DNA from: an uncultured Bacteroidales bacterium
Lineage (GTDB): Bacteria; Bacteroidota; Bacteroidia; Bacteroidales; P3
Assembly (NCBI GenBank): GCA_900317285.1
Contig: ONGA01000002.1
Span: 1-64,000, forward strand
Direction of reading: 5' to 3'
Length of the DNA: 64,000 nucleotides
Positions 15,769-23,824 of the stretch are shown one piece after another. Within the stretch, counting starts at the first letter, position 1; every line of letters starts with the position of its first letter. A program made the position numbers and the translations under genes. Below the pieces are notes generated by a model that saw only the letters and a list, made by a program, of their open reading frames with translations, was not told the origin of the DNA and ran no database searches.

Positions 15769-18700
15769 ATGAAGAAAAAACTAACTTTACTGCTCTCCAT
15801 TCTGGCATTCTCTGCTGCCAGCTATGCACAATGGGATCCAGTATTCAATCCAACCGTCGCGCAGGACGACATCCAGTTTTGGACTGGCACAGGCAGCAAC
15901 CGTGCCGTCATAGCCATCACATGGAACGACGATGTGGCAGGCAATATAGGCATTGCCTGGGGCGTCCAATGGAATGGCACCACCAACCTCAAGAGTTTGA
16001 TGGACACCCTCAACCTCTATGACCCACGCCTGTCTGTCACCGGCAATGGCGCCATCAGCAACTTATCCTATCAAGATGAGGAACTGGGACTCGACCTCGT
16101 GGGTCCAGCGGGCTATTGGTGGTACAACTGGAAAGACGCCAATGACAACGACAAACAGTCTGGTGGTGTGTTAGCCGACATGATAGTCTCCGGCGACTTT
16201 ATTGATTGGCTTCCCATGAATGCAACAACCTTTGAATCTGAAGCCGCCGACGAAATGTTTATGGCCACCAACCCCAACGGTTCGACATCGACCAACTATC
16301 CCTTCGCTGAAAGCAGCGTGCAATACTGGGCTGGTAGCGGCTCCAACAGTGCCGTTGTCGGCGTGGGCTTCAACGGCACCGTCCTGGTATGGGGCGTGCG
16401 CTGGAGCGGAAACGTCCACGTCAGCGACCTGCTCGACACCATCAACACCCTCGACAGCCGCATGCAGATTGACGGCATTAGCAACTGCTATGCCGATTAC
16501 ATGGAGTACTCCGATGGCACCACCAGCTATGAAACTGAAGGAGCTGGCATCATGTACAAAGTGAACAACACCTTTGCTTCAAGCATCTGCTCCCAGAATG
16601 CCGCCGACGGCGACTACATTTTCTTCTCCGACAACTTCAGCTTCCCTGCCAACAGTTACATCTTCGTGAGCACCCCCAACGGTGGCGACACCCCCAACCC
16701 CAACACGCGCCCCATCGCCGTGGAGGACATCCAGTACTGGGTGGGCTCCGGTGACGGCAGCTCCGTGGTGGTCGTCTCGTGGGACGACGAAGCCGACGAC
16801 GTGGTGGCCCTCGCCTGGGGTGTACATTACGACGACGAATACTATCCCTCGGTGCTTGACCTGCTGGATAGTATCAAGGAGTACGACTCCCGCTTTGACT
16901 ACACTGTGCGTCGCTACATGGGTGAGGTATATGACATCCACACCATCACCTACGAGGACGGCACGATGAGCCTCGCCCAGACCAACACTTCAAGCATCAG
17001 TGCGCAAGTATATGCTGAGGAGGGAATCGACGATGTCTCCGGTTCTGATTTAGAATACTACAGCGTATGGGATGGTGACCTTGTGGCCATCTCGACCAGC
17101 GGTCTCTTCCTGCTCGACAACGTGGAAGCCGTGCTTCCTCCCGCCGAGCAACCCGAACCCGTTGAACTCTGCACCACCGTTTACCCCCTGCCCTACACTG
17201 AGGACTTCTCCGGCTATACCATGGCCAGTGGTAACTATCCCTTCGTGGCCAGTGCTCCTATGCCCACCTGCTGGACTGTACTAGGCAACGGTCGCTTCAC
17301 TGCAGCCTATGACACTGCCGCAGATGCAAGCACCTACTTTGGCGGCATCGGTCAAGCCACCTCAACCAACAATTGGGGATGCATCACTCCAGGTGATCCC
17401 TTCCTGAGCCTCACTGTGTATGGCAACTACGACGGTACCTACGCTAGTTATGTGCAAAATCATGCCAACTACGGCACACGCCGTTATGCCATCCTTCCGA
17501 AATTTGACCATTCCCTGTCGCAAGCTCTCCTCACCATGGACCACCGCACCGGTTCCTACGCTCGTAGCGGTGCCTCCTTTATTGTGGGATATATTGTCAG
17601 CGACACTTCCGATTTCACTCCTCTTGTCACCTTCTTGCAGGACCGTCGCGTGTTGCATCACGACACGGTACGATTCAGCGAGTACAGCACCACCATCCCC
17701 GACGACGCACGCCTCACCTTCCTTTGGATGAGCACAGACACCAATCACACTGGGGATGCCCCTGGCTACTACTACCTTGGCATCGACAACTTGAAGGTTG
17801 AACTCGACCCCAATATGCCCGAACCTGTTCCCGTTGAGGCTACTATCGCTGCCAGCGACATTCTCTACTGGGTGGGTGAAGGTCAGAACCAGGCCATCAT
17901 GGCCATCAACTGGCCCGATACCGCCCTCGCCTGGGGCTACCGCTTCGACGGCAACAAGACTGTTGCCAACATGATGGACGACATCACCGCCGCCGACCCG
18001 CGTCTCAGCTACACCACAGGCGCCTATGGCATCGACGACATCCTCTTTGCACGCGCCGAAGGCGACACCCTCCGCAAGTCCAGCAGCGACAGCTGGTGGA
18101 GCAGCACTAACAACGGTATGAGCGATGCCGGTATGGGTCAGCCTCTCCACAACAACGACTTTGAGAAATGGGCCGAGCCCGCCGCCGGCGTTGTGGTCGA
18201 CAGCTTCAGCTACGTATGGGACAGCGTCACCTATTGGAGTTACATCTATGTCTACCCCATGACCATCCATCCCGTCAGCGTTCCCGATACCACTGGCACC
18301 AACCCCCAGCCGCAGCCTGAACATGGTCCCTTCTGCGGTGCCGTAGGCACTGAAGGTTGCGACGCTATCGACGGTCACAGCAGCAGCATCGTGGCATGGG
18401 CCACGGGCGTGAGCGTGGTGCGCGGTCTCGACGACATCGCCGTCCCCGACGGTCCTCATGTCATCTACGGTAGCGAAAGCGATGCCGTGGGTCCCATCGA
18501 CTTCACCACGACCACCGCGGTCAGCCTCGGCGACGGCGGTAGCGCCACTGTCACCTTCGCCCACCCCATCCGCAACGGTGAAGGTCCCGACTTCGCAGTG
18601 TTTGAGAACTCGTTCAACGACTACTTCCTCGAGCTCGGCTTCGTTGAAGTGAGCACCGACGGCGAGCGTTTCGTCCGCTTCCCCGCCACCAGCCTCACTC

Positions 18701-19710
18701 AGACCGAAACCCAGGTCGTCTCTGAAGTCGATCCCACCTTCATCAACAACCTCGCCGGCAAATACCGCGTGGGCTACGGTACTCCGTTCGACCTTGAGGA
18801 ACTCCGCGACAGCACCGGCATCAACATCGACAGCATTGTCTATGTCCGCATCGTCGACGTCGTCGGCAGCATCAACCCGCAGTATGCCACCTACGACGCC
18901 TATGGCCACATCGTCAACGACCCCTATCCCACCAGCGATCCCACTGGTAACTGGCGTAGCGGTGGCTTCGACCTCACCGGCGTCGCCGTGATGTACGAGA
19001 ACACCAATGGCAGCTCCGAAGTGGCTGTGGATGCCACCATCGACCAAGACGCCATCCTCTTCTGGACCGGCAATGGTCAGAACAGTGCCGTCATCGCCGT
19101 CAACTGGGCTGCTCCCGACACCTGCCTCGCATGGGGCGTGAAATGGAACGGCAACGCCACCGTCCAAGACCTCATGGACACCATCGTCGCCTACGATTCC
19201 CGCTTCACCTACACTGGCACAGGCATGCTCAGCAACATCATCTACACCGCCGACGGCCACACCTTCCAGCTCACCGCCGAGAGCGCCTCGCCGTGGGGCA
19301 ACTACTGGATGTACAACATCAACGGTGCCGCCGCACAAGAGATGTTCAACACCCAGCAGGTCAACAACGGCGATTTCGTGAAATGGGGCGATCCCAACAG
19401 CGGAATCATGGTCGATTCCACCAACTGGGGCTACGTCTGGACCATCACCGTCACTCCCGTCAGCGTGCCCACCGTGGGTATTGACGATGTGAAGGTCACC
19501 ATCGAGGCTCTCTGGCCCAACCCCACCACCGATGTTGTCAATGTCAGCATCAACCGTCCCGTCAAGGCTGAGCTCTACGACCTCAACGGTCGCAGCATGG
19601 CCGCCTTCAACCTCCACGAAGGCACCAACGTCATCAGCCTCGCCCACCTCAACGCCGGAGTCTACATGCTCCGTGCCGAAGGTACGGTGATGAAAGTGGT
19701 GAAGAAATAA
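15769..19710 (+). CDS. Large T9SS-secreted surface protein with five repeats of one module, in the B12 operon
   Basis: The 1313-residue protein has a signal peptide (1-20) and a T9SS type A sorting domain at the end (from about 1236: LWPNPTTD, LYDLNGR, GVYMLR, final VVKK). Five copies of a module of about 120-150 residues begin near 33, 180, 317, 696 and 1093. Each opens with a DIQFWTGTGSNRA-like line, then LAWGVxWNG, then a DxxDPRL/DSRF line. Between copies 3 and 4 (about 465-690) is a cleaved-adhesin-like jelly roll. Between 4 and 5 (about 850-1085) is a domain with FAVFENSF and VSTDGERF. It follows the BtuG-like gene by 36 bp with no terminator, so it is probably B12-regulated. It may bind cobamides or corrinoid-carrying proteins, but no family match proves this. 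Confidence 0.8.
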   Translation: MKKKLTLLLSILAFSAASYAQWDPVFNPTVAQDDIQFWTGTGSNRAVIAITWNDDVAGNIGIAWGVQWNGTTNLKSLMDTLNLYDPRLSVTGNGAISNLSYQDEELGLDLVGPAGYWWYNWKDANDNDKQSGGVLADMIVSGDFIDWLPMNATTFESEAADEMFMATNPNGSTSTNYPFAESSVQYWAGSGSNSAVVGVGFNGTVLVWGVRWSGNVHVSDLLDTINTLDSRMQIDGISNCYADYMEYSDGTTSYETEGAGIMYKVNNTFASSICSQNAADGDYIFFSDNFSFPANSYIFVSTPNGGDTPNPNTRPIAVEDIQYWVGSGDGSSVVVVSWDDEADDVVALAWGVHYDDEYYPSVLDLLDSIKEYDSRFDYTVRRYMGEVYDIHTITYEDGTMSLAQTNTSSISAQVYAEEGIDDVSGSDLEYYSVWDGDLVAISTSGLFLLDNVEAVLPPAEQPEPVELCTTVYPLPYTEDFSGYTMASGNYPFVASAPMPTCWTVLGNGRFTAAYDTAADASTYFGGIGQATSTNNWGCITPGDPFLSLTVYGNYDGTYASYVQNHANYGTRRYAILPKFDHSLSQALLTMDHRTGSYARSGASFIVGYIVSDTSDFTPLVTFLQDRRVLHHDTVRFSEYSTTIPDDARLTFLWMSTDTNHTGDAPGYYYLGIDNLKVELDPNMPEPVPVEATIAASDILYWVGEGQNQAIMAINWPDTALAWGYRFDGNKTVANMMDDITAADPRLSYTTGAYGIDDILFARAEGDTLRKSSSDSWWSSTNNGMSDAGMGQPLHNNDFEKWAEPAAGVVVDSFSYVWDSVTYWSYIYVYPMTIHPVSVPDTTGTNPQPQPEHGPFCGAVGTEGCDAIDGHSSSIVAWATGVSVVRGLDDIAVPDGPHVIYGSESDAVGPIDFTTTTAVSLGDGGSATVTFAHPIRNGEGPDFAVFENSFNDYFLELGFVEVSTDGERFVRFPATSLTQTETQVVSEVDPTFINNLAGKYRVGYGTPFDLEELRDSTGINIDSIVYVRIVDVVGSINPQYATYDAYGHIVNDPYPTSDPTGNWRSGGFDLTGVAVMYENTNGSSEVAVDATIDQDAILFWTGNGQNSAVIAVNWAAPDTCLAWGVKWNGNATVQDLMDTIVAYDSRFTYTGTGMLSNIIYTADGHTFQLTAESASPWGNYWMYNINGAAAQEMFNTQQVNNGDFVKWGDPNSGIMVDSTNWGYVWTITVTPVSVPTVGIDDVKVTIEALWPNPTTDVVNVSINRPVKAELYDLNGRSMAAFNLHEGTNVISLAHLNAGVYMLRAEGTVMKVVKK

Positions 19711-19730
19711 CACTCCACCACATACGAAAA

Positions 19731-19760
19731 AAGAGGCGCCCAGTCGGGCGCCTCTTTTTT
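19731..19760. terminator. Bidirectional rho-independent terminator
   Basis: A perfect 9-bp stem, gaggcgccc (19733-19741) with gggcgcctc (19746-19754), encloses a 4-base loop. It is followed by six T on the plus strand and preceded by a run of A, so it can also work on the minus strand. It lies between the convergent B12 operon and the DUF4476 gene. Confidence 0.93.
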
Positions 19761-19772
19761 ATTGTTCTTTTT

Positions 19773-20519
19773 TTATCGCTGCGTGGCTATATAATCCAGC
19801 ACCTTTTTCTTGTCGGAGCTGAAGGTCAGCACCTCCACCGTCTTGTAGTAATTGACGGGGTCGACGCAATAATGGTAGGCATACTTCAGGAAATCCACCT
19901 GCGACGACGAGAAGTCTATCGTCTCTGCCAGGCGGGTGATCTGTGCTGCCGTAAGGTTCGACGAGGCGACAATCACCTTGCCCAGCGCCAGCTTGTCGCT
20001 GTCGAACGACTGGGCTTTCATCCTTGCCACCATTCCCTGAACATCCTCTTCCGTGGCGTAGTGCACATCGGGATGCTTCTCAACCACCACCACGGCAGGC
20101 TTGTCGGCATGATGGTGGTCGCGGTGATGGTCGCGGCCAATGGCGTAATCACGCTCCTCGACACGGTTGTGCGCGGGAGTGTAAAGCGAAAGTTCCTCGA
20201 TGCGGGCATCATAGTTCACCTTGACGACGACATTGGGCTCACCCGGCACCAACCGCAGTACGGCAGCCTTCTCCACAGGGCGGCGCAGTACCACCACCAC
20301 CTCATGCTGACGGTCGGTCAGGTCGTTCACCATCACGCGGCTCTGGGGCATGCGGTTCACCACATTGCCGTCGAGATACACCACGTAGGATTCTCCGTGA
20401 GACGACTCAAAAGTCAACGTATGATGCGTGGGTCTTGGACTGGCACCATGCTGCGCGACGGCAGTGCCGCCCGCCAATCCCATCAGGCTCATCAAGCCTA
20501 TCAAAAACAGTTTCTTCAT
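19773..20519 (-). CDS. DUF4476 domain exported protein
   Basis: The 248-residue protein has a signal peptide (about 1-22, ending TAVAQ). A central His-rich stretch (RDHHRDHHHADKP, about 129-141) might bind metal. The C-terminal DUF4476 domain (about 155-248) includes the family motif YHYCVDPVNYY. DUF4476 proteins are common in Bacteroidota and their role is unknown. The gene is monocistronic or ends a short operon with PHP and DRTGG genes upstream, separated from them by a run of ttagttct repeats. It ends 13 bp from a strong terminator. Confidence 0.8.
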   Translation of the reverse strand: MKKLFLIGLMSLMGLAGGTAVAQHGASPRPTHHTLTFESSHGESYVVYLDGNVVNRMPQSRVMVNDLTDRQHEVVVVLRRPVEKAAVLRLVPGEPNVVVKVNYDARIEELSLYTPAHNRVEERDYAIGRDHHRDHHHADKPAVVVVEKHPDVHYATEEDVQGMVARMKAQSFDSDKLALGKVIVASSNLTAAQITRLAETIDFSSSQVDFLKYAYHYCVDPVNYYKTVEVLTFSSDKKKVLDYIATQR

Positions 20520-20556
20520 TCTTAGTTCTTTGTTTTTAGTTCTTAGTTCTCACTTC
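20520..20556. repeat. Short tandem repeat of ttagttct-type units
   Basis: The gap between the DUF4476 and PHP genes is nearly all degenerate copies of ttcttagttct (ttcttagttct, ttgtttttagttct, tagttctcacttct). It covers the DUF4476 upstream region, leaving almost no room for a separate promoter. Similar short tandem tracts with other units occur at 23690-23815, 26811-26849 and 40772-40812. Confidence 0.65.
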
Positions 20557-21317
20557 TTGCCTCCCCTGAACGCCATTGTGTCGATGTAGCGTCCTTCTTC
20601 GCCCTTCAGCGCCATCGCGAACTCCTTGAAAGAGCGGTGCTCCATGTAGATGACATTGTACACGTCGCCCACATTGTCGATAAAATGCGCATCGCTGTCG
20701 GTAATGAAGCCGAACTTCTTCAGGTAGGCGAATTTCTTCACAAACTCGTCACGCGTAGTGAATTTGTTGATCTCCAAGCCGTCGGCCTTGAGGTCGGGCG
20801 GAATGAAGCCCAGCTGGCTCATGAGCGACGTGGTGCCTTTGTTGACATGTGCCGGCACAAAGAGTCCGCCGATGCGGTGCACCTCCTCGTAGATGCCGTC
20901 GATATCCACATCGATGGCGTTGAGCAGGTGGTACTCCTCCTCACCCACGATTTCCTCGTTCTCGTCGACGATGAGCTGGTAGCCGAAACGGTCCTCGTCG
21001 TTGGGAATCTTCGGCAGGTGCTCGTCGAGGAACGCCTGCATGGCGTCGAGCTGCTCGTCGGTCTCGAAGAAACAGAGGCAGTGTGCCTCCTCCTGCGAGG
21101 TCACCTCCACGCCGCCAAGGACAAACAAGCCCTTATCCTTGCCCACCCTCTGCGTCACCTTCACCTGCCGCGTGGTGTTGTGGTCGCTGATGGCAATCAT
21201 GTCCAGCCCGCGCGACAGGGCACGGTCAACGATGGCAGTGGGCGACATCTCCAAGTCGCCGCACGGCGAAAGAACCGTGTGGATATGCAAATCCGCTTTG
21301 AAGCCCGTCAACGGCAT
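20550..21317 (-). CDS. PHP-domain phosphoesterase
   Basis: The 255-residue protein has the four PHP metal motifs in order: DLHIHTVLSPCGD near the start, SDHN at about 46, PAHVN in the middle and SDAHF near 208. It would be a cytoplasmic phosphoesterase with a di- or trinuclear metal site, but the substrate is unknown. In many anaerobes a PHP gene of this type lies beside a DRTGG-domain gene and NADH-linked [FeFe]-hydrogenase subunits. The DRTGG partner is 12 bp upstream here, but no hydrogenase gene is in the window. Confidence 0.88.
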   Translation of the reverse strand: MPLTGFKADLHIHTVLSPCGDLEMSPTAIVDRALSRGLDMIAISDHNTTRQVKVTQRVGKDKGLFVLGGVEVTSQEEAHCLCFFETDEQLDAMQAFLDEHLPKIPNDEDRFGYQLIVDENEEIVGEEEYHLLNAIDVDIDGIYEEVHRIGGLFVPAHVNKGTTSLMSQLGFIPPDLKADGLEINKFTTRDEFVKKFAYLKKFGFITDSDAHFIDNVGDVYNVIYMEHRSFKEFAMALKGEEGRYIDTMAFRGGKK

Positions 21318-21329
21318 AACTGCTTCTTT

Positions 21330-21665
21330 TTAGCAGTTCAGCAGCTGGTAGATTTTGCCGACGGTCTCGTAGGTCTGCATCTCGGTGCTGAGGAACGGGA
21401 TGCCCTCCTCGTTGCTCTGCTCCATGGTGTCCTCGCTGGCGGTGAGCCCTTTGACGAGGATGACGCAGGCCAGTTCCTTCAGCGAGGCGATGGCCATCAC
21501 ATTCTTGTGGGTCTGCAGCGTCACCCACACGTTCCCCATCTCGGCGTTGCCCATCACGTCGCTCAGCAGGTCGCTCACATAGCAGCCGTCGATGTCGCGG
21601 TCCAGACCGCTTTCGCCGCTCAACACTTTGAGGTTCAGTTTCTCAACCAATTCTTTTACTTTCAT
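21330..21665 (-). CDS. DRTGG-domain protein
   Basis: The 111-residue protein (MKVKELVEKLNLKVLSGE and onward) matches the small stand-alone DRTGG proteins. YVSDLLSDVMGNA and a central VWVTLQTHKNVMAIA segment are typical. DRTGG domains are regulatory, bind nucleotides in some proteins and often pair with CBS domains. This one forms an operon with the PHP gene. A clear promoter lies upstream on the minus strand. Its function is unknown. Confidence 0.8.
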   Translation of the reverse strand: MKVKELVEKLNLKVLSGESGLDRDIDGCYVSDLLSDVMGNAEMGNVWVTLQTHKNVMAIASLKELACVILVKGLTASEDTMEQSNEEGIPFLSTEMQTYETVGKIYQLLNC

Positions 21666-21698
21666 ATTCTGTATTGTTTTTTTGTTTCAATCAAGATG

Positions 21699-21730
21699 CA
21701 AAGATACAAATATTTTTTGAAACCGCCAAA
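21699..21730 (-). promoter_or_regulatory. Promoter of the DRTGG-PHP operon
   Basis: Read on the minus strand, TTTG (21730-21727) and TATCTTTGC (21707-21699) are spaced by 19 bp and match the Bacteroidota consensus. Transcription would begin about 30 bases before the DRTGG start codon. Confidence 0.8.
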
Positions 21731-21831
21731 TAAAAACCATAATCACGTAATAAAGCCATTATCAATCACGTTATTATTCGCAAAAGATTAGTTGTTGTGA
21801 CAGGGGACTGCTCCCTGCCCAACTTAAATAG

Positions 21832-22662
21832 ATGAATATGGTAACTAAAAAACATATTTTCTGTATTGCCCTGCTTGTGATTTCAAATACCTTGAGCGCA
21901 CAAGAAGAGAAACCTGTAACAAATGCGACTCCTCCAGTTATTCATCTTGGAGACCGCTTGGAAAACGATACCTTTTACACTGGAATCGATGGTCGTTTCG
22001 TGTTGTCTTTTGCCAATGACAGCATTATACAAGCTCGCTTTTTTAGCGAAGACATGTTCGACCGTTATCAAAAAATCCGCTACCGAAGAAGTGGGGATAC
22101 AATTTTCCTTCATAATTCTTCTCAACCACGGGTGCCATATTCTTTATGTAAACAAGAACAAATACAAAATATAGAGGAAAAGACAGGTATTCCTGTTATG
22201 GTTAGATTTTTCTATCCTCTGCAACCCAAGGAGCGAGGAGTGGCACAAGAACATCTATTCTTTCAAGAGGAAGTGTACTATATGGATTCTGTCTCACTTC
22301 AGATTCTTATTCCTTACAAGAGTGTTCACTGTCGATATTCCGACATTTTAGTTGTGTCTCACAAGAACTATTTTGTGAGGCTGTGTAAAGACATAGATTC
22401 TTCCTATTATCCCCGCTATGATTACTTAAAGATTGATATGAGCAACATGTATTCTTTATGCCACTATGCTCTGTTCAATGAGTTTCCTCTTGTGATTAAA
22501 GGCGACAGCATCTTTCCGGTTGACAATGAGAAAAACTATCAGTGTTGGATAGATAACGGATTCTTTTTCCCTATAATGACAAAAGGCCACGATAAACCAT
22601 GGAAAGCCAAGGACATTCCTTATTGGATGGTTGGAATAGAAGGAATCAAGTTTGAATTTTAG
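21832..22662 (+). CDS. AT-rich orphan gene, exported protein of unknown function
   Basis: The 276-residue product starts with a signal peptide (MVTKKHIFCIALLVISNTLSAQ), so the ATG at 21838 is an alternative to 21832. No family is recognised. The mature part has many aromatic residues and a pattern of alternating strands. Its base composition is clearly more AT-rich than all its neighbours, and it uses codons such as tta, ata and aga that they avoid. It stands alone with its own terminator-like hairpin downstream. This suggests recent acquisition or relaxed selection. Confidence 0.7.
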   Translation: MNMVTKKHIFCIALLVISNTLSAQEEKPVTNATPPVIHLGDRLENDTFYTGIDGRFVLSFANDSIIQARFFSEDMFDRYQKIRYRRSGDTIFLHNSSQPRVPYSLCKQEQIQNIEEKTGIPVMVRFFYPLQPKERGVAQEHLFFQEEVYYMDSVSLQILIPYKSVHCRYSDILVVSHKNYFVRLCKDIDSSYYPRYDYLKIDMSNMYSLCHYALFNEFPLVIKGDSIFPVDNEKNYQCWIDNGFFFPIMTKGHDKPWKAKDIPYWMVGIEGIKFEF

Positions 22663-22733
22663 GTGTGACTGACTGCTACCGTCCAGCAACGGGTAGCCAA
22701 ATGCTACGGGGGCTGACGGGAATCCGAAATGTT

Positions 22734-22762
22734 AAAAAGTGCCTCCTGGGACACTTTTTTTG
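22734..22762 (+). terminator. Terminator after the orphan gene
   Basis: aaaaagtg (22734-22741) pairs with cacttttt (22752-22759), with an extra cc/gg inside the loop, and the stem runs into a T tract. The T tract overlaps the -33 box of the etfB promoter. Confidence 0.7.
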
Positions 22763-22793
22763 TTAACGTTTCAAAAAAAGTTCGTACTTTTGC
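22759..22793 (+). promoter_or_regulatory. Promoter of etfB
   Basis: TTTG at 22759-22762 and TACTTTTGC at 22785-22793 form a promoter pair. The spacer of 22 bp is slightly long, but the -7 box is perfect and lies 20 bases before the etfB ATG. Confidence 0.75.
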
Positions 22794-22813
22794 ATTTTAA
22801 AAACTGTTAAAAA

Positions 22814-23683
22814 ATGAGTTTGAAGATTGTTGTACTTGCAAAACAAGTTCCTGATACTAGGAACGTTGGCAAGGATGCTATGACGGCAGAGGGTACGGTG
22901 AACCGCGCCGCGCTGCCCGCTATTTTTAATCCCGAAGATTTGAATGCCCTGGAGCAGGCGCTCCGCATCAAGGAACAGAACCCCGGCACCACCGTGGGTC
23001 TGCTGACCATGGGTCCCCCGCGTGCAGGCGAAATCATCCGCGAAGGTCTCTATCGCGGCGCCGATACCGGCTGGCTGCTCACCGACCGCCTCTTCGCCGG
23101 TGCCGACACGCTGGCTACCAGCTACGCCCTCGCCACCGCTATCAAGAAGATCGGCGACGTGGACCTCGTCATCGGCGGCCGTCAGGCCATCGACGGCGAC
23201 ACCGCCCAGGTGGGTCCCCAGGTGGCCCAGAAGCTGGGTCTCAACCAGGTGACCTACGCCGAGGAAATTCTTGGCATCAAAAACGGCAAAGCCACCATCC
23301 GCCGCATGATTGACGGCGGCGTGGAGGTGGTGGAGGCTCCGCTGCCCCTCGTGGTCACCGTCAACGGCAGCGCCGCCGAGTGCCGCCCCGCCAACGCCAA
23401 GCTGGTGATGAAATACAAGTATGCCGCCTGCCCGCTGGAAGTGGCCGAGGACGACAGCCGCAAGGCCCTCCGCGAGGAGCGCCCCTACCTGAACCTCATC
23501 CAGTGGAGCGTGGCCGACGTGGACGGCGACCCCAGCCAGTGCGGCATGAGCGGCTCGCCCACCAAGGTCAAGGAGGTGCAGAGCATCGCCTTCCAGGCCA
23601 AGGAGAGCAAGACCCTCACGGGCGCCGATGCCGACATCGACGGCCTCATCAAGGAACTGCTTAACGACAAAATCATCGGATAA
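22814..23683 (+). CDS. etfB: Electron transfer flavoprotein subunit beta
   Basis: The 289-residue product begins MSLKIVVLAKQVPDT and has DLVIGGRQAIDGDTAQVGPQ, the conserved EtfB nucleotide-binding segment. With EtfA it forms a heterodimeric FAD/AMP protein that accepts electrons from acyl-CoA dehydrogenase. The partner etfA follows after 141 bp of repeat-rich sequence, and the dehydrogenase lies beyond it. The protein is a little longer than the classical EtfB of about 255 residues, as is common in anaerobes. Confidence 0.94.
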   Translation: MSLKIVVLAKQVPDTRNVGKDAMTAEGTVNRAALPAIFNPEDLNALEQALRIKEQNPGTTVGLLTMGPPRAGEIIREGLYRGADTGWLLTDRLFAGADTLATSYALATAIKKIGDVDLVIGGRQAIDGDTAQVGPQVAQKLGLNQVTYAEEILGIKNGKATIRRMIDGGVEVVEAPLPLVVTVNGSAAECRPANAKLVMKYKYAACPLEVAEDDSRKALREERPYLNLIQWSVADVDGDPSQCGMSGSPTKVKEVQSIAFQAKESKTLTGADADIDGLIKELLNDKIIG

Positions 23684-23824
23684 ACTGAGAAGTTAAAGAA
23701 GTTAGAGGAGATAAGAAGTTAAGCCGAATGTCCAGTCGCTGTATCATAAAGGTAATGGCTTAACTTCCGAGCGCAACAGCGCGATAACTTCTTAACTTCA
23801 TAACTACATAATTAAAAAGAGAAT
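23684..23824. repeat. Repeat-rich etfB-etfA spacer (gaagttaa units, inverted repeat)
   Basis: The spacer contains gaagttaa, gaagttag and agaagttaagcc on the left, and ggcttaactt and cttcttaacttc on the right. The aagttaagcc / ggcttaactt pair (about 23713-23722 and 23757-23766) can form a 10-bp stem. Because it separates two subunits of one complex, it may be a transcript-processing or stability element, or simply a spread tandem repeat. No open reading frame or promoter is visible. Confidence 0.6.

Noticed and set aside
17362-19713. 783-residue minus-strand open frame
   Set aside because: It is the antisense of the T9SS protein. Its His/Val/Asp/Gly-rich sequence has no domain, and the plus-strand frame has a signal peptide and a sorting domain.
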